Source: Hyposmocoma kahamanoa
Taxonomy: Eukaryota; Arthropoda; Insecta; Lepidoptera; Cosmopterigidae
Length of the DNA: 64,000 nt
Direction: 5' to 3'
Assembly: GCF_003589595.1 (NCBI RefSeq)
Contig: NW_020653200.1
Coordinates: 9,895,455-9,959,454 of the forward strand
Shown: in pieces, positions 22,220-36,925 of the stretch
Numbering within the stretch: position 1 is the stretch's first letter
Layout of the letters: every line of letters starts with the position of its first letter
Program-made: the position numbers and the translations under genes
Notes under the pieces: generated by a model
Databases searched by the model: none
Told to the model about the DNA's origin: nothing
Seen by the model: only the letters and a program-made list of their open reading frames with translations

Positions 22220-25200
22220 CATAATCATAAACAAGATACATGGCTGTCGGATTTGGTTTTAATATTGTAATAAATCTGGTTTCACACAAGGTTAAACTAT
22301 CAACCAAACCTATCTGAGACTTAATAAATGAGACGTCAATTGCAACTTTGGCCTCTATATCATATTAACATACTCATAAACGCAGTAACTTTGACACGAA
22401 AATGACCCTTCAATGCCAGTCATCCATCTTGTACACGTCATTTTGCAATTACCCTTTTCAAGATAAACCACTAATCCTCACATCAAAAGATGTTGCCAAT
22501 TATTTCCTAAATCATACTTAAGAGGAACGCAATTTGTTGGACATCTTGACATCAGAAACGTACTCCCAATTTATATAACTTCCTGATTTATGCAAGATGA
22601 CGTACAAAAAGTTTGAATCAAACTCATCCGAATGCACATTTTCGATTTTAAATATCTAAGTATATCTGATACAGCTGGCTCTAATTTGTTACAATTACTA
22701 CACAACAGTTATTAAAGGGTATGTCAATTGCAGTGTAATTAGCGCTTATGTATATAGCCTTATAGTACAGGGAGAAGACTAGTTTATTGAACTAATTGAA
22801 ATGAATTTATATTTATAATTTGAAAAATAATAGATATAAAGAATTAAAAAATATACAACTTAGTCTACGCAATATAGAGAGTTAATTTCTTTTGATCGTG
22901 GTGTGGCTTATAAATAAAAAAAGTGTGTTTTTTGGTCGAAAGGAAGGTACGAGGAAGACATGCTTCGATAGTCCACTAGTTACAATAAGACTAAGACGGG
23001 AGATTGCCAAAGCGCAGCATCGACCAGGTTTGCGCGCAACTACGTGAATCCGACCCAAAGTCGGAAACGTCACGCTTTGAAAGACTTGATCAAGGTTTTT
23101 CAACAGTTACTAACGATTTTAAAATGTAATTTTAACCTGTGTAAAATAAAACGATTTTAGTCAATATTTTGATTTAATTACTAAAACTTTACCGCATAAC
23201 TTATACACGTTATCTACCAATTTGCCGTTTTGGTACACGTAACAAATTTGAATAAGACCATGAACTTCTGATCGCTACCATTGTCACATTGTGGTGGCCG
23301 AGATCTTGAACTTCACACATCTCGCTATTATTTTGTTTACTTTAGAAACATGTGTGCTTGGCGACTACACTCAGTACTTTTACATACAATATTTAAAAAA
23401 AATCGGTAAATACTATTGCCTACGTAAATTGAAACATATTTGAATAATTTAACTTCGTAAATCTAAAGACTGTACTTTTACAATCCTTTTTTTTATTTTA
23501 GTGAGAACTATACGTTTCCGCGTAACTAAAAATTACATAATAATAGGCCTTAAGATACATTTATACAATAATAGACTCTACAAGAATCTTACGAAGACAA
23601 TCGTGAGATTATCAGAAGAAACAGAAACTCGCAAGTGTATTTAGATAATTACACAATTAAATCTGACCTCATTCATGTATAATTTTAGAATTATTTTGAT
23701 CAAATAAGATAGATCTATTTACTTACAACAGAACAATCATAACCGATAATTATAAAATAAATCATTAAAAAAATCAAAGAACTATACGTTCATCTCTTAA
23801 TAAATAAATGGGGACAATAAATCAAATAACTACAATACATTTGCAGCGATCAAATCATTAATTTTATGACCAATCCACGCTTAGTTAACTAACTTACTCT
23901 TATGTAATTCAATATAACAACATCCATCGTTGCATAAATACAGCTATGTATAGAATATAGCTCATAATATCTACAACAGCTGACCTATGTGACTTTTATG
24001 ATTGCGTCATGAGACTCTAACAGGTTTTATTTGTCATTTTATATGTAAACTTTTTATAGACCTTAAGCGGTATATTCAAAGTCTTTTCAGTGTATATAAA
24101 TTCTTCGATTTTCAGAAATTTGTTTTTTGTTATAAAGATGCATATTTCGCTGGTATCAACTTAAAAGTTTGAATTTTTTTCTTTAAAATGCAGACGTACT
24201 AAAAATCGAGATCTTTCTAAACAAGGTCTTGTTTGAAATGATCGGACGTGAAATGGCGCGGGAGGTAGGGAAGTATCTCTGAACTTACATTGAGCAACAC
24301 AGTCGTATTCAGTATTACACACAGAGACGTAGTCATCAAGACGTCGTCGTCCATTGAACAGGGTATTAAAACTAAAACACGGCATATGTTCATTATAAGG
24401 TAAATGTATTTTAAAAATATTGAATTCTAAAACGAAGACGATTATTTCAAGGTAATAAATACCTATTTTGGGATATTTTTTTCATTGAATTGTTACGGTA
24501 ATCTACTGTATAGAGTAATGTTTTAAGATACTACTATGTTCCTCAAAGTTTTATTGAATTGAATATTATTCGTTCTTCCATTTAAAAGTATTAAGCATGA
24601 AAAGTTTAGTTAAAATTCTGAATCACAAATATTTTATGTTCAAGAGGGTAATATTATAGGCCTCTCGGAATAATGTCAGGATTTTGTCAAAACTACGGAA
24701 CTGAATAAGAATAAGAAGTATTCGAAAATACTGTTAAATAAACGGCTTTAAATACATATAGGTGAGGAGAACCAAATAACAATAGCGTCTGAAATAATGC
24801 TAGAAGAAACTTTGAAATTGCTCTCCTGAAAAATCTGTGTTTTTGAGATAATACCCTCTTCACCTGGATCAACGATTTATTTGTCTCCAACTGAGTAATA
24901 GCGACAGTAGTCCAGTGTGCCCACGGGAATAAGTAGGTAGCTAAACGAAAGTTGTATTAGAATAGAAGTAATAGAATTAAAATTAAAGTATGAAGACAGG
25001 TAAATGATGAGAATTTACTGCAGTGGCGTTTGCTAGCGCTGGGAATATTGTGGATAAATTTGCATAGACACAATAGGTTGAAGTAGATATCACCATCAGA
25101 CTTAACAGATTTACATACTACATGATTATATAAAGTTGGCTCAGAAACCTGATGAGTTGCGTCACACGACCGCTTTCCTTGCACGGTCCACTCACACGCA

Positions 25201-25350
25201 CCCCGCACTCGATCATGCAAACAAAATCACTTCTCGTCAGTAGGCGTAGTGGTTATAAAATATTAAACACTTGGAATTTATAAATTAAACCGTACACTGT
25301 GGTAAAAATCAATCATGAGCTACTGGGCGCGCACAAGTTGCCAATAGATA
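22220..25350. other. No gene seen
   Basis: AT-rich DNA. ORFs at 22882-23103, 24161-24385, 24693-24890 and 24957-25220 (all -) lack recognisable domains and splice context. Confidence 0.4.
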
Positions 25351-25354
25351 AGCC

Positions 25355-25860
25355 TTACCGAGAAACCTTAACGAGATCTACGGATTCGAATTCGGTTCCT
25401 AATGCTGAAGTAGAATTCAGGTGCGCCAACACCCAAAATACCTGAAGGCGTGTTATAACTGACGCACACCCAGACTGAAAAAGAATACAGACCCCGCATT
25501 CCACGACAACGGGGATGGGACAGGATCGCGCATCCTCACATAAGGCTCCGGGTTTGATACACGAGACAGTGGTAATCGTGCAAACCACGACAGAAATATA
25601 TCGATAAAACGGCTGTCGCGACGCACTGGCAAGTACGCACTATAGTAGTAGAGAGAAAGACACCATTGCCATTACCATTCAAAGGGATAGGGATTTAGGG
25701 ATTACAGAAGCCGGTTAGAAATCGGCCCTTGGCCATCGTGGAATGCACATAATAACATGTTGGCTACGTGGCAAAAAGAATCACTGTGGGCCCCCAGACT
25801 GGCTGAATGGCACGACTCGCCTTAGCTCTAAAATAAATTAAGATAAAATGTAGTAACATG
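25355..25860. repeat. Probable degenerate retroelement sequence
   Basis: A GC-richer block than its surroundings. It includes GGGATAGGGATTTAGGGATT and GTGGGCCCCCAGACTGGCTG and has an ORF of 77 codons (25355-25588, -) with no known domain. The style is that of lepidopteran retrotransposon untranslated regions. I cannot assign a family. Confidence 0.3.
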
Positions 25861-27095
25861 AATTACAAAAAAAAAGATTTATAAATAGTTTCATTACATT
25901 AAACTATATTATATTGTTTTCTAGAGTACGTGTTAATATAATTTTGTGAAAAAAACACATTCAAAATTTATTTCAGTATTTTAATTGCAGCCATCAATTA
26001 ATGAGTAATGAAAATAACATTTTATAAGTTTACCATATCCATATTAATCAAACTACTTCCTTAATTACTCGGAAAAATCAGCAATTGAGTGGAATATGTG
26101 AATATAAGGTACAGACCTTGATCAATACCTTGTACTTTGTACAAAGTTGGAACGGTTTTATCCTTGCTCTTTGTACGCGAGAAATTAAGCTTAAAACCGT
26201 TTTTTATATATGTGTTTAAGCTCAATTTGACTGGCAGCAAGTTATTACTTAATAACAAGTTAACCTTATGTTCTTCCTGACTTTAATTTAATTTTGCTTC
26301 ATTCTTCGGTGCCTTAAATTGATTACTATCAAAACAGTACAAAACTTTGTCAAGGGTATTGCATAAAATTTATGTTTACCATTCTATATGAGTTAAAAAA
26401 ATATTAACAGATTCCTGTGTTGTAATATCGTTTACTCATCATAAATAAGTAATACGTGTATGGAAGCTGTTAAAAAATATTTTGTTGCAAGTATTGATTA
26501 ATTTATTCATCTTATCTAGACGATTACACAATTCAAAGAGACAGCATATATCCAAAAGGTTACCATCTTAAACTGGTTCTTTTGAGTGTAAAAATCAAGG
26601 TCAACACCATAAAATTACGATTATAAATTTAAAGCGATAATTTAGAAAAAAGAATTATCACTCGAATTAAATGACACTGGTTAATGATAAAACCGTCAAG
26701 TTTCACCGTGCGCCGATTAATTTGCGCAATTATCAACAAGCGTGCCTAAAAGTGACATCGATCCGTGAATAAATATAACGCTTTGACCTCGTACGTTTGT
26801 ACTTAGCTTTGCTCGCACTTGAAATAAACAAGTTGTGGCATTATCCTAACTTTCATTAAAAAACGTAATTTAAAACTATAGCGTTTCATAATTCATCTAC
26901 AATAGGCAGCCTAAGCATTAAAAGCTCACGAACGAAGAGCAAATAACCATTATACATAGAAAAAGCCGACGTGAAGAAGTATTTTTAAAACAAAACAGCT
27001 AACAAAAAAGAAATTTGCGATATTCTATGGTCCTCTTCTGCAATCGTTGTCTGTAGTTTATTGGTGACCAATTTAGGTATAGGCCTGAATGATAT
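25861..27095. other. No gene seen
   Basis: AT-rich sequence, nothing recognised. Confidence 0.45.
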
Positions 27096-27099
27096 CAGC

Positions 27100-27265
27100 T
27101 GTGGCCAGATGTGGGCGCTGCCGGCGTCGTAATTGGTGACGTCGCGTCACTTTCGCGTACGGAAGGAGGTCGCCCACCGTTCGCCGTCTACCGCCTCCGC
27201 TCGTCGGCCGAAAGCGAAAGGGGAAACGCACACTAATACACTGGACTTCGAGCACGCTGCCCTCT
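27100..27265. promoter_or_regulatory. CpG-rich patch with CRE-like sequence
   Basis: A sharply GC-rich block with many CG dinucleotides and the partly palindromic stretch GGTGACGTCGCGTCAC near 27134-27150, which resembles CRE/bZIP sites. It could be a promoter or enhancer; no adjacent coding exon was found. The - strand ORF across it (27073-27255) is Arg-rich in the way CpG DNA usually translates. Confidence 0.3.
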
Positions 27266-30200
27266 CAGGAATGCCTTAGGTGTTGCTATGACATAATCTC
27301 GTCTCTCTGATGACCTGCATATTCGCTACAATAGATATAACACGTAGACTGTATGACAAGCAATCGTCGCTACATCTCTTTATATACAAATGTGGGAAGG
27401 TGTAAAACTGAGCAACATACTTGTAACATACTATAAGCACCTTGATTTCTATGATGTACTCAAAGTAACTCAACCTTTTACATTACACAATGTGCAGGAA
27501 TGTGTGCCGGTTAATGTGTGAACTAACAACACAGGACATCCTGCAATATACCGCCGGCACTAAGAAACTTTGCATGATATTTATCTACCGAGTTTTGAGA
27601 AACTCGGGCATTGGTAAAGATGTTCAATTGCTTAACAAAACGGATCCAAGACATAGATTAACCATGAGCTTTGGTTTTATATTATATTGATGCAATAGAC
27701 AAAAAGGGGCAATAAAATCTACATTTCGCCATTTCACATATTATAGTAATAAATAAAAGAGAACGAGGTCATGACCTCGATACACTTGAATTAATTTTTT
27801 TACAACATGCGATATGTGGTTAATCGAATACGAATTTGGTCAGTAGAATAATGTGTTATCTGTAAATTTTCATCATTTTTCTAAACATTATGTACTGCAC
27901 CGAGTCTTTATATAATCAAATATCGACAAGATTTTCTTGTACTTACATGCGTCATAAATTAATTTTATACATGTCAAAAGATCATCAATAAAATCAATAG
28001 TGAGTGATCGTAAATTAGCAATGTGAATAGTTATTTGCATACAAATAGTATTTACTGACATCGTGAGGATGTTTAGTACAGTTATTAAACCTATGCAAAC
28101 GATAACATCATGAGTTATTATTATTAGACAATAAGGCATTTTGTCGACAAAGGCAAATAAATATTCGTTGCACAAAAGCGGTCATAAGCCACGCAACGTC
28201 CGTTTTTGAGTCTGTGTAATACAGACACGTCGTAAACATACTATCTAATTGCTCATAAAAGTTAAAGCTTAGTAAGTGACCCCGATCTAAGCACGGTTCT
28301 AATAAGTAGCCAAAACCAGGCTCATTACAACAACTTTGTAGAAGGCAATATGGTCATTACTTTGTTGCAAGAGCACCGTTCATCAGGAATAATATCTCAA
28401 TGTAAACTATACTAGCCTTTAGTGACGGTTTGCACTTTAAACACCTCCTTTATTTCTTTGTATGCTAAAGAACGAATCTTTCTATCGGATGGTTATATAA
28501 GTCTGTTCAGTTTACGAAAAAAACAGGTAAGCCGGTTCCACTCAACTCAAACACGTACCTTTGCATTATAAACATTTGTATTGTACTGCATTTATACCAA
28601 ATTATTATTTTATATTCCGCATTAATTAAAAAACAATCATTTAAAAAAGTAAAAATAAAAATCATCGAAACTATACGAAATCCGTAGCGATAGCTACGCG
28701 CGCTACGCGTCGTCGTGATTCGTTGATGTCTAATGTGCACATCATTCTCACTAACAATTAATCAATGACAAATATTACCAAACTCAAACTTCACACTTAT
28801 GAAACGTGTTTGCACTTATTCAAGTACCTATTTTTTCTGGATCCCAGAGTTTTAAGATATTTGGGAATAATTCCCAAAAATCAGACCGTTTAAGTAGTTC
28901 ACCCATTGCTTTATACCAATGCTTTATACTAAAATGTACTCATATTACCAAATTAAATATTATTACCGACTTTTCGGACACACTACAGGCTCTTAGGTAT
29001 TTTTTATATTTTGTGCGCTCCATTTGTGCTAATGATAATATACACGGTATCTTAAAGATGCCATTATACTTTGAGGCTTGAACAAAATGTACAAAACACA
29101 AAACAGTTACAGAAACTAATTTTATTTCCAATTCACGTAAATATTGCACAGTATGACTCTTTCAAATCCCATAGCATTATTGCACTATTATTAGTTTGTG
29201 CACTACTTTAAAGCCGACGCGAATGTATATCGTAGCCAAAGCGAATATTGTTGCCAAAGCGAATAATAATTATTTGTGTATTAAAAGTACGAGAATTTGA
29301 TACTTCAACGACAACATGTGTGAAGTTAGCATTTGATCAATAAACAGTTTGTTCTGGTAGTAATTATAAAAAAACTAAGCGAATAAAATAACTTTAACAA
29401 ATAAACAACCATAAAAAACCTAAAAAACAAAATATACCCTTCATTCCAAGCATGCATCAATGCATTTAATTAAAAGTAAAATTAAATGCATTAATAAATA
29501 CTGATAGACATTGATCTCTCCTACATGACCGAGAATAAATGTCGATCCCACCCTATAGGCATTACAAGTAAAAACATGTAAGCGCTTACTAATACGTACA
29601 TTATGAATAATTGTCGTGCAGCATGTAGGCCAGTTCTTGCCCTTATGTGAACATTAACAATAGAACACGTTTCCCCATAACATAAAACAAACAAGTGCAT
29701 GGGAATCTGAATAAGTAGTTCAAATAATTCGCTAGGTCTATAACTAGTACAAGGTCTGAATCAAAAGTACACCCCTTCTCCTGTAATGTACTAAACTCCC
29801 CTTACCCAGCTTTAATTGGCAATAATTCCATTTTGTGGCCAGACAGTGAGAGACAAGGATACGGCACTTTGCCCCCGACCGAACTTGATGCTTTTTACCA
29901 AAATTGTCTACCTACAAGATGCCGTATCCAAGACATCTACCGAACGATTTTTTGGCTCTTATATTTTGCTTTAATTAAATAATAACCGATTTAAAATGTA
30001 AGTTTTTAAAGTAATAATGAAGGTAAAATATTATGACAGATCTAAATTTTAAAAGAAACAAAAAGTGAAAGAGCGATGACCAACAGCAATTTACGTAAGC
30101 GCAGGTTGTACTTCACGAATAAAAAAGTCAGTTCAGCTCCCCCGTTTTTATTAAATGTAGGCCAAGTATTTACTTAATTACCAAGTGATTTACGATGGCA

Positions 30201-32584
30201 TCGATTAACAATATGAATAAATAATTTTAGTATCGATTGCTACGAAGAAAAAAAAAACATTTTTTCCTGTCTCTCGCATCACAAAAGTCGAACTGCGGCC
30301 ATTAATATGTCCCTAGTGTCCACATACTCGTGATTACTAAATATTCTAGTAATTGATATAGAATTATATTAACTCAGGGATACGTAGATAACGTGAATAC
30401 AATTTTTAATCCCACGATTTGTACAAATTATAAATAGACATAAAACCACCAAGTGACTGGAAGCAATTATTTCGTATTTTCGTCTGTGACTACAGTGTTA
30501 CAAAAACTTAAAATAAGTATAATAAGAAACAGCAATTTGGAGAACTTGCAAAAATTTTAGCTAACGCAATTTACTTTATGGTTTTTATCTCAGAAAATGC
30601 TAATGGAACGTGTAAAAAAAAATCGATTGCTAGCTGAATATATTATTTTGTACCTATATTAATGATAATTATTATTCTTCTAACGAAATATTTATATTAC
30701 GTCTTAGTTTAAGAGTAACCTGTAGACTTATTAGAGCAGTATGAATAAGAATGAGAACACTTTAAAAGATTGTCCAAAAATAAGTATATCATGTGGATGG
30801 TGCAGCCTGTACTGAGCTGGCACACCCAATGCGAACGGGTTCACTTTTCCCGTACGGCCTTGGACCGTTCAGTTACTCAAGCCCAAATATAACGCTCATA
30901 TTAATATTTCCTACTTGGTCGTTGGTAAATGTTCCTAGTATTTAATATTTAATTTGACTAGATTATGACATTAATTGTTCATATCAATGAACAAGTAATT
31001 TCCAGTGTCGATCAGTTATAGTAAAAACATTTAAAAACTCTTCAATTTAGGTAATAATTTATTAATTTTTGTTACTCTTAAAAGTTTCTATTATCTCCGT
31101 ATCTGGCAGCACCGTGTTACCTAATTTCATAATGCATCATATTTCAAAATTTAAATTTGGCCGTTGTTATTTGAATCTGCTCACGAATAAAATAAAAATT
31201 GTGGTTTCATGTATAACAATAGCCAGGGTACTAAAATTACCAATTACAAGACACCTTGTATTACAAATAAGGTTAAAAAAAATAAAAGAGATTACAACTG
31301 AATTAAACAGGTAATAAGAGTTGTACGTGTTACGATACTAATCTAGAAGCATGTAGAGCAGTGTGAACCAGTAATAAGGTATAATCCCATACGAAATCGC
31401 CAGCGACACTTCCCGATCCCCAATGAAGTCAAACTCTATCACCGTTACTTAGATTGTATTCAACTTATGCAACTGTTACCGGACTCTATAGGTTACCGAC
31501 GATCCGATTGCAAACTTCCTACTTACATCTTATGCGCCAACATCGATTAGAAAGCAATTTAGTTCAGCTTGTTTTTTCTTTGACAAATAATTACATCGTA
31601 AGCTAATCACAGTAAAGACAATATCCGGTCGAACGGTTCATGATTGTAACGTCCGACATTTCCCCGGAACTTAACCAGAAAATTTAAAGTTTTAATCAAT
31701 AAATTCAATAAGAATGCCGAAAGCTTTATTAACCTCATTTAGGCCGTATAGCTTGCTCTGAAGGGCAACTAGTTCCTTGTATTTTTGGTTTTTTCCTTCA
31801 TGACTCAACACTGAACGCGCAAGTCCGATAGTGAAAGGATGTTGTGCAAACAACCTCCGCTTCGGACCAAACTTAGAGCGACTTGTTAATTCTAGTGTTC
31901 TAATTTTAAATTCGTAATAAACCTCGTATGTAAATGCACTGTAACCATACCATAGTTATTTCTTACACAGCTGTAAACCGATTCACATGTAACTATAGCG
32001 AAAAGTGAAGAAAACATAATCATGTCCTTGTGTTTGATACTAAAACCAGCATCATGTATCGTGTAAAATTTAGATGAGCTCTACATAACTTTATGTCGCA
32101 AGGAACATTTGTTTATGAATATTCTTGCGTCCACTGGCCAAACGAGCCGCTTGCGCAGTCCACAGTCCGTTTGACTCGTATTGCCTGAAATTGCCCTAAT
32201 GCACATAATGGAGTCCTCACATAAACCTAGCCATATTTATTGCTGTCGTTTCTCAATGTAACCGCATAAAGGTATTGCATGTAATCTACTTCATGCCCAA
32301 TAAATGAATTATGTTATAAATTTATATTTCTTTAGCACGATAAGTAAAGAATTGTCTTTATAGGTATATAGGTATTGACCTATTATGGGTATGACAAAAA
32401 TCAAGAAATCAATAATATAGCAGGAAAGTATTTCAGGATGTAAACTAAATATTATAATAATATCCGAATTTATTTCTGGGAGTTAAGTTGAAACGGCTAA
32501 TAGACGGAATGTTGTTAACTATTTTTTACCTTTCATGTTGGTAGGTCAATGCTTTTATACAAATAAGCATACATCTGTAATCAA
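27266..32584. other. No gene seen
   Basis: Over 5 kb of AT-rich DNA with only short ORFs of I/Y/L/K-rich composition. A 12-bp-arm hairpin lies at 29460-29491. I see no repeat with a partner elsewhere in the window. Confidence 0.4.
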
Positions 32585-32771
32585 ATGAAGATGTTTAATA
32601 ACTTGCCTCAATTTGTTCCCGTCTTTAATTATCTATTAGATAGACTTTATAACTCTTCGTGTAGTAATTTAGCAGATGTAAATCGTTTCAATTATTACAT
32701 TACATTGCAACAGATTCATTTACTTATTTCACAAGTAGAGCATTCTGGCTGCAAATGTGACCACACGATAG
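32585..32771 (+). CDS. Candidate small coding exon, uncertain
   Basis: An ATG-started reading frame of 62 codons with protein-like composition (few low-complexity runs, several Cys, an N-terminal MKMFNNLPQFVPVFNYLLD) that runs straight into a consensus donor, ATAG followed by GTAAGTAAG, at 32772. No partner exon was found and no domain is recognised. It is more gene-like than other ORFs of the left half, but chance is a real alternative. Confidence 0.2.
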
Positions 32772-32779
32772 GTAAGTAA

Positions 32780-34765
32780 GAACAACCGGTGATCGACGAC
32801 TGGAGCGAAACGGAGCACATCACACATTGGGCAGTATGAATATTTCAATACAAGAAAGGAGAAAGCTATAAAAAATACATAATTATACACATTATAATTG
32901 TGAATGTAAGTCGATACAGGAATATATGAGGAAGACAAACCGGGAACTATATAGGAAGTGCTATATTACAAGACAATGGTTCAATACCCAATATTAAATT
33001 GCAGAATAAACTTTATAGGCAAGCCGATGAGAATATTATTGAAATGGACTCTTTCCAAGAAGAAACACATAACAAATATACAATTTAATTAAGTCATGTA
33101 ATGTTCGTACAACACAATAATACGTTTTTTGATAAACATCTTTATTCATTGTGGAATTAACATAATATTAGGTACACAAACGTGCTACTTTCGATATCTT
33201 CTCGTGCGATAATATCACTCTGGCAAGTAGGTTAATCGAAGAGGAAGAACTCTTGAGCATTACAAAATGGTGTAAATTAAGTATTACGTGAGAATGCTTG
33301 TATTCGACCATTATGACATATATAACATGTAATAAAAGAACAAAGTGGACTGTAATTTGTACAAAACAATCATCGCTTCTGAATAAGACTACATCCGCGC
33401 ATGTTCAACGCGAACAATATGGATTTACGTAAGGATAAGGAGTTTCAAACTCTGTTTTGTATTGTTAATATTTTACCTGCTGTAAGACCTGCGTCCAAGT
33501 TTACGGAAATATGTCATGGCGTGACAACAATGCGTAGCCGGTAATATAGGAATAATTGCAACAGTTTCCTCGGGAAACAGACTTTTTACGCAAATACGAA
33601 CATCTATCAAATAGTAATGGTAGGTCTCCTTGTGATCTTTGACACGAATTTAACTCAGATTTTGAACCATTCTATAGATTATAGCCAAGCAATCAACATT
33701 GAATTAGCTTATCATTAGAAGCATATAATACGAAGTTAAAGCACAGGTTGTATACGTAATAGCCTTAAATGAATGCCGATGTATTATTATCGATTGATTA
33801 TATCGATGTATTACACAATGATATTTGTTTATCTCAAAATTTATTCAAAGAAACAAAGCTTTTTAAGAAATTGCGTCAGTACTGCCACAAAACAATTACT
33901 TACTTGTATAATTATTATTTTTGTCAATGTAAGTAGAAATCACTCGCAACATCTCTAGATTGCAAACAAGATAAACGTAAATGGGTATTGCAATATTAGC
34001 TAAACGCAACTTGTACATGAAGTCATGGAAACGAACGCTCAAATCGTTAAAAATAATTATTTACAAAAAAAAAAAGATAAAATATTACTTAATATAGCAA
34101 TCTTAATAATCGTGAAACAAAATATAAGGCTATATTAAAACATTGTAGCTTGATGCAACGATTGGACATCAAGATGTCTTTTACTATAATAAGCGCTTCC
34201 CATTTACGGCACAAAACTATTGATAGAGGAATATTTCGTTTATACGAACAAGAACATACATCTGGTTAAAGTAAGTGCAGTATAGTGGGGTTGATTTATC
34301 AAGCGACTAGATCAGTGGCCAGCGATGGCGTAACTTTAGTGCACTTACCACCTGACACACGAATTACAGTTGCTAATGTAAATTCAGGCGTAAACTACAG
34401 CTCAGAGATAATCACCGATCACGATTAAAAGGTGCTATGAAGCTGGCTATATTTGAAACTGTAGGTGCAATTCTTTATGGAGAACCTAAGTTATTTCCCA
34501 AAAGAACTTCATCTATTACGTTAAAAGTTATGTGACTTAAGGTATTAATTTTTTTCATTCCTATAATGAAATAAGTCGATGTAATCGTTATAATGTAGTG
34601 TACACTAATATCGAAACTATTTGAAGTTGAAGAACTATTTTAATGAATTGGAAAATTTTGTACAATAAATAAATGGTATTAGTTTCAGTAAACATTACCT
34701 AAATGGTTTTGTTTTTTTTTAAATTATTAATCGTTAGGCGTTATATTTTAAGTTTGAGTTTTTTT
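32780..34765. other. No gene seen
   Basis: AT-rich, nothing recognised. Confidence 0.4.
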
Positions 34766-34769
34766 TATA

Positions 34770-34925
34770 ATATAAAGTGACCGGATGAACAAATCGTGCG
34801 CCTGGTGGTAAATACACGCCTGTCCATAACAGTTACAGTGTCACTCAGAGCATTAAATCGCAAAGATTTGAGGGCACAGCCACTGCGCCCGTCACGCTGA
34901 GACATAAGTTGACAAGTCCCTGTTT
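34770..34925 (-). repeat. Dispersed repeat family A, copy 5 (truncated)
   Basis: TATAATATAAAGTGACCGGA, then ATCGTGCGCCTGGTGGTAA and GAGACATAAGTTGACAAGTC, match the 3' half of family A in reverse orientation. It stops abruptly after CAAGTCCC, so it is truncated on its far side. Confidence 0.6.
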
Positions 34926-35360
34926 AAAGTAATTTTTAACTGTACTATCGCTAGGACACTTAATATTGACAATCTGTATAGTTATATAATAAATAGCACA
35001 CGTATTGTCATGGTATCATAAAGATGGAAATGCTTTGTTTAATAAATAAAACATTTATAGATCTTTCATAGTTGCTGTCTTTACACCGTCTTTTCTTTTG
35101 TTGGCAACAACTAATTTAAATCACGTGTACGCTTTACCACGTGAACTCTGCAAATTGCTTATAATTGCATTTAATATAACTAATTAATAAAATTACAGAT
35201 AAATACCGATCTGAACATTAACAAATAGCAAAGAACAATGAGCCAAGTCTTCAGTTGTGATTATAAAAGTACATAAAAAACGTTTGGTACATAATATTTT
35301 TTTTACATAGGCTCACAATGAGAAACATTGTTTCCTTAAGTTTTTTTTTATATTGCAACT

Positions 35361-35430
35361 GTTAAAACTAGTAAGTTATTAAGTTGCTATGAATAATTTC
35401 ATTGCAACTTAATAACTTACTAGTTTTAAC
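35361..35430. repeat. Perfect 27-bp hairpin
   Basis: The 27 bases at 35361-35387 (starting GTTAAAACTAGTAAG) are perfectly complementary to 35404-35430, with a 16-base loop (TATGAATAATTTCATT). No mismatches were found over the stem. The stem length is near that of small-RNA precursors but a compact MITE is equally possible. Confidence 0.75.
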
Positions 35431-35949
35431 TCAGAAGATACGAGTTCGTATTTGAAGCCCAATTAAATGTAATCAATATAATGTACATTTTCAATTACCA
35501 AATTGTTAGATAGGACCATCTAGAATCTGAATCCAAAAATAAATTCTCTGTAGGTACGACCGCCTTAAGCATATACCTATAAATATTTATCTGCATACCT
35601 TGAAGTTTCATACAGACAGGTTTGTAAAAACGAAATCTAAAAGGTCATTATTGCCCACCTATTCGTTATTAGAATGTTATATGGAGCGTCAAATTATAAG
35701 ATAGGCGCTATATTTTCGTCATTACCTTTTCCGTTCATTTACTTATTGCATACCTAAACTATACACCCACGGCCTTCATTTCTGGGTCAGCGAATTTAAA
35801 CATATTCGCCTTACAATCAATAATAATTTATTGTAATTACTTTTCTTAGCTCGGAAATGTATGCATTGCTTTCAAAAAAGAACCTTTCAAGTTTGTGACT
35901 AATTTTGATGCATGCAAGTCTTTGCCGGAGTGGGTAGGTAAATCTATTT

Positions 35950-36030
35950 CTGTCCACTGCTGGAAAATTTAAAATATATAATAATATATAAAATATAAAT
36001 ATATAATAAATATTTATATATACAATAAAG
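35950..36030. repeat. AT-rich simple repeat
   Basis: Degenerate TATAA/ATATAT run around 35965-36025. Confidence 0.5.
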
Positions 36031-36837
36031 AAAGACTGTCCAGCTGCTCATTAACATCAGTGTCCGCAATTTCGAGAATTAAAAATAAATATCTATGATA
36101 TTATTTATTTTGCGTTTAATGTGGTACACGAATATACCTGTACTACATGCTTAAAAAGGCTGTAAAATAAACGAAAGCACTCAATAAAAAAAAAAAATAT
36201 AGGTTGACAATGACAATTTAACTAAACAAATTAAAATTTAAGCGCTCTAAACGAAAGAAGAGTCTTGCAACACCAGTATAACACATACCAACGACAAACA
36301 TATTTTCTTATCATCTTGCGGTACGTCGTCGACAGATATATCTCTTTTTCTGAATACAGCTCGAAATTATCGTTAGAATACCATTATTCTTTACATAATC
36401 AAAACTGAATATACATAAATTTTAACAGTAATAGTATTGCACGAATTATACAATTTTTGAATGATAATGAGTTACAACGCGTCATTATAGGGCTTATAAT
36501 TAAAGAAATTATGAAACAACTCCGTTTTGAAATAGTTAATGTTGTTAAGTAACAGTGGGTAAAACCACGTGCAACATTAACCACCTCTTACTTCGAAACG
36601 TAGACCTGTTCTACCTTTCGTCTCGTACTGGTACATAATATACCCATATATAATACTCTGCTCCACTGAACGCAGAACTTATTAAGCTATTTTTAGGAAG
36701 TTAAAGCCATCGCTGTGTTTGAATTAAATATAAATAAATAAATATTAGGTCATTGCTCGGATCCCAAAGTAACTAAAGCACTTGTGTTATGGAAATCGGA
36801 AACAATGACGGTATCAGAAACACTATAGAAAAGTTAG

Positions 36838-36925
36838 TTTTTCTATATTGACCCAGCCGGGGATCAAAGCCAGGACCTCAGAGATGTGCAAGCCACTCGA
36901 CTGCGAAGGTCATTATAACGTTATA
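36838..36925 (-). repeat. tRNA-like SINE fragment
   Basis: On the reverse strand CTTCGCAGTCGAGTGGCTTG and GGCTTTGATCCCCGG sit at the spacing of box A and box B. It differs from families B and C. Only the head is visible. Confidence 0.4.
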
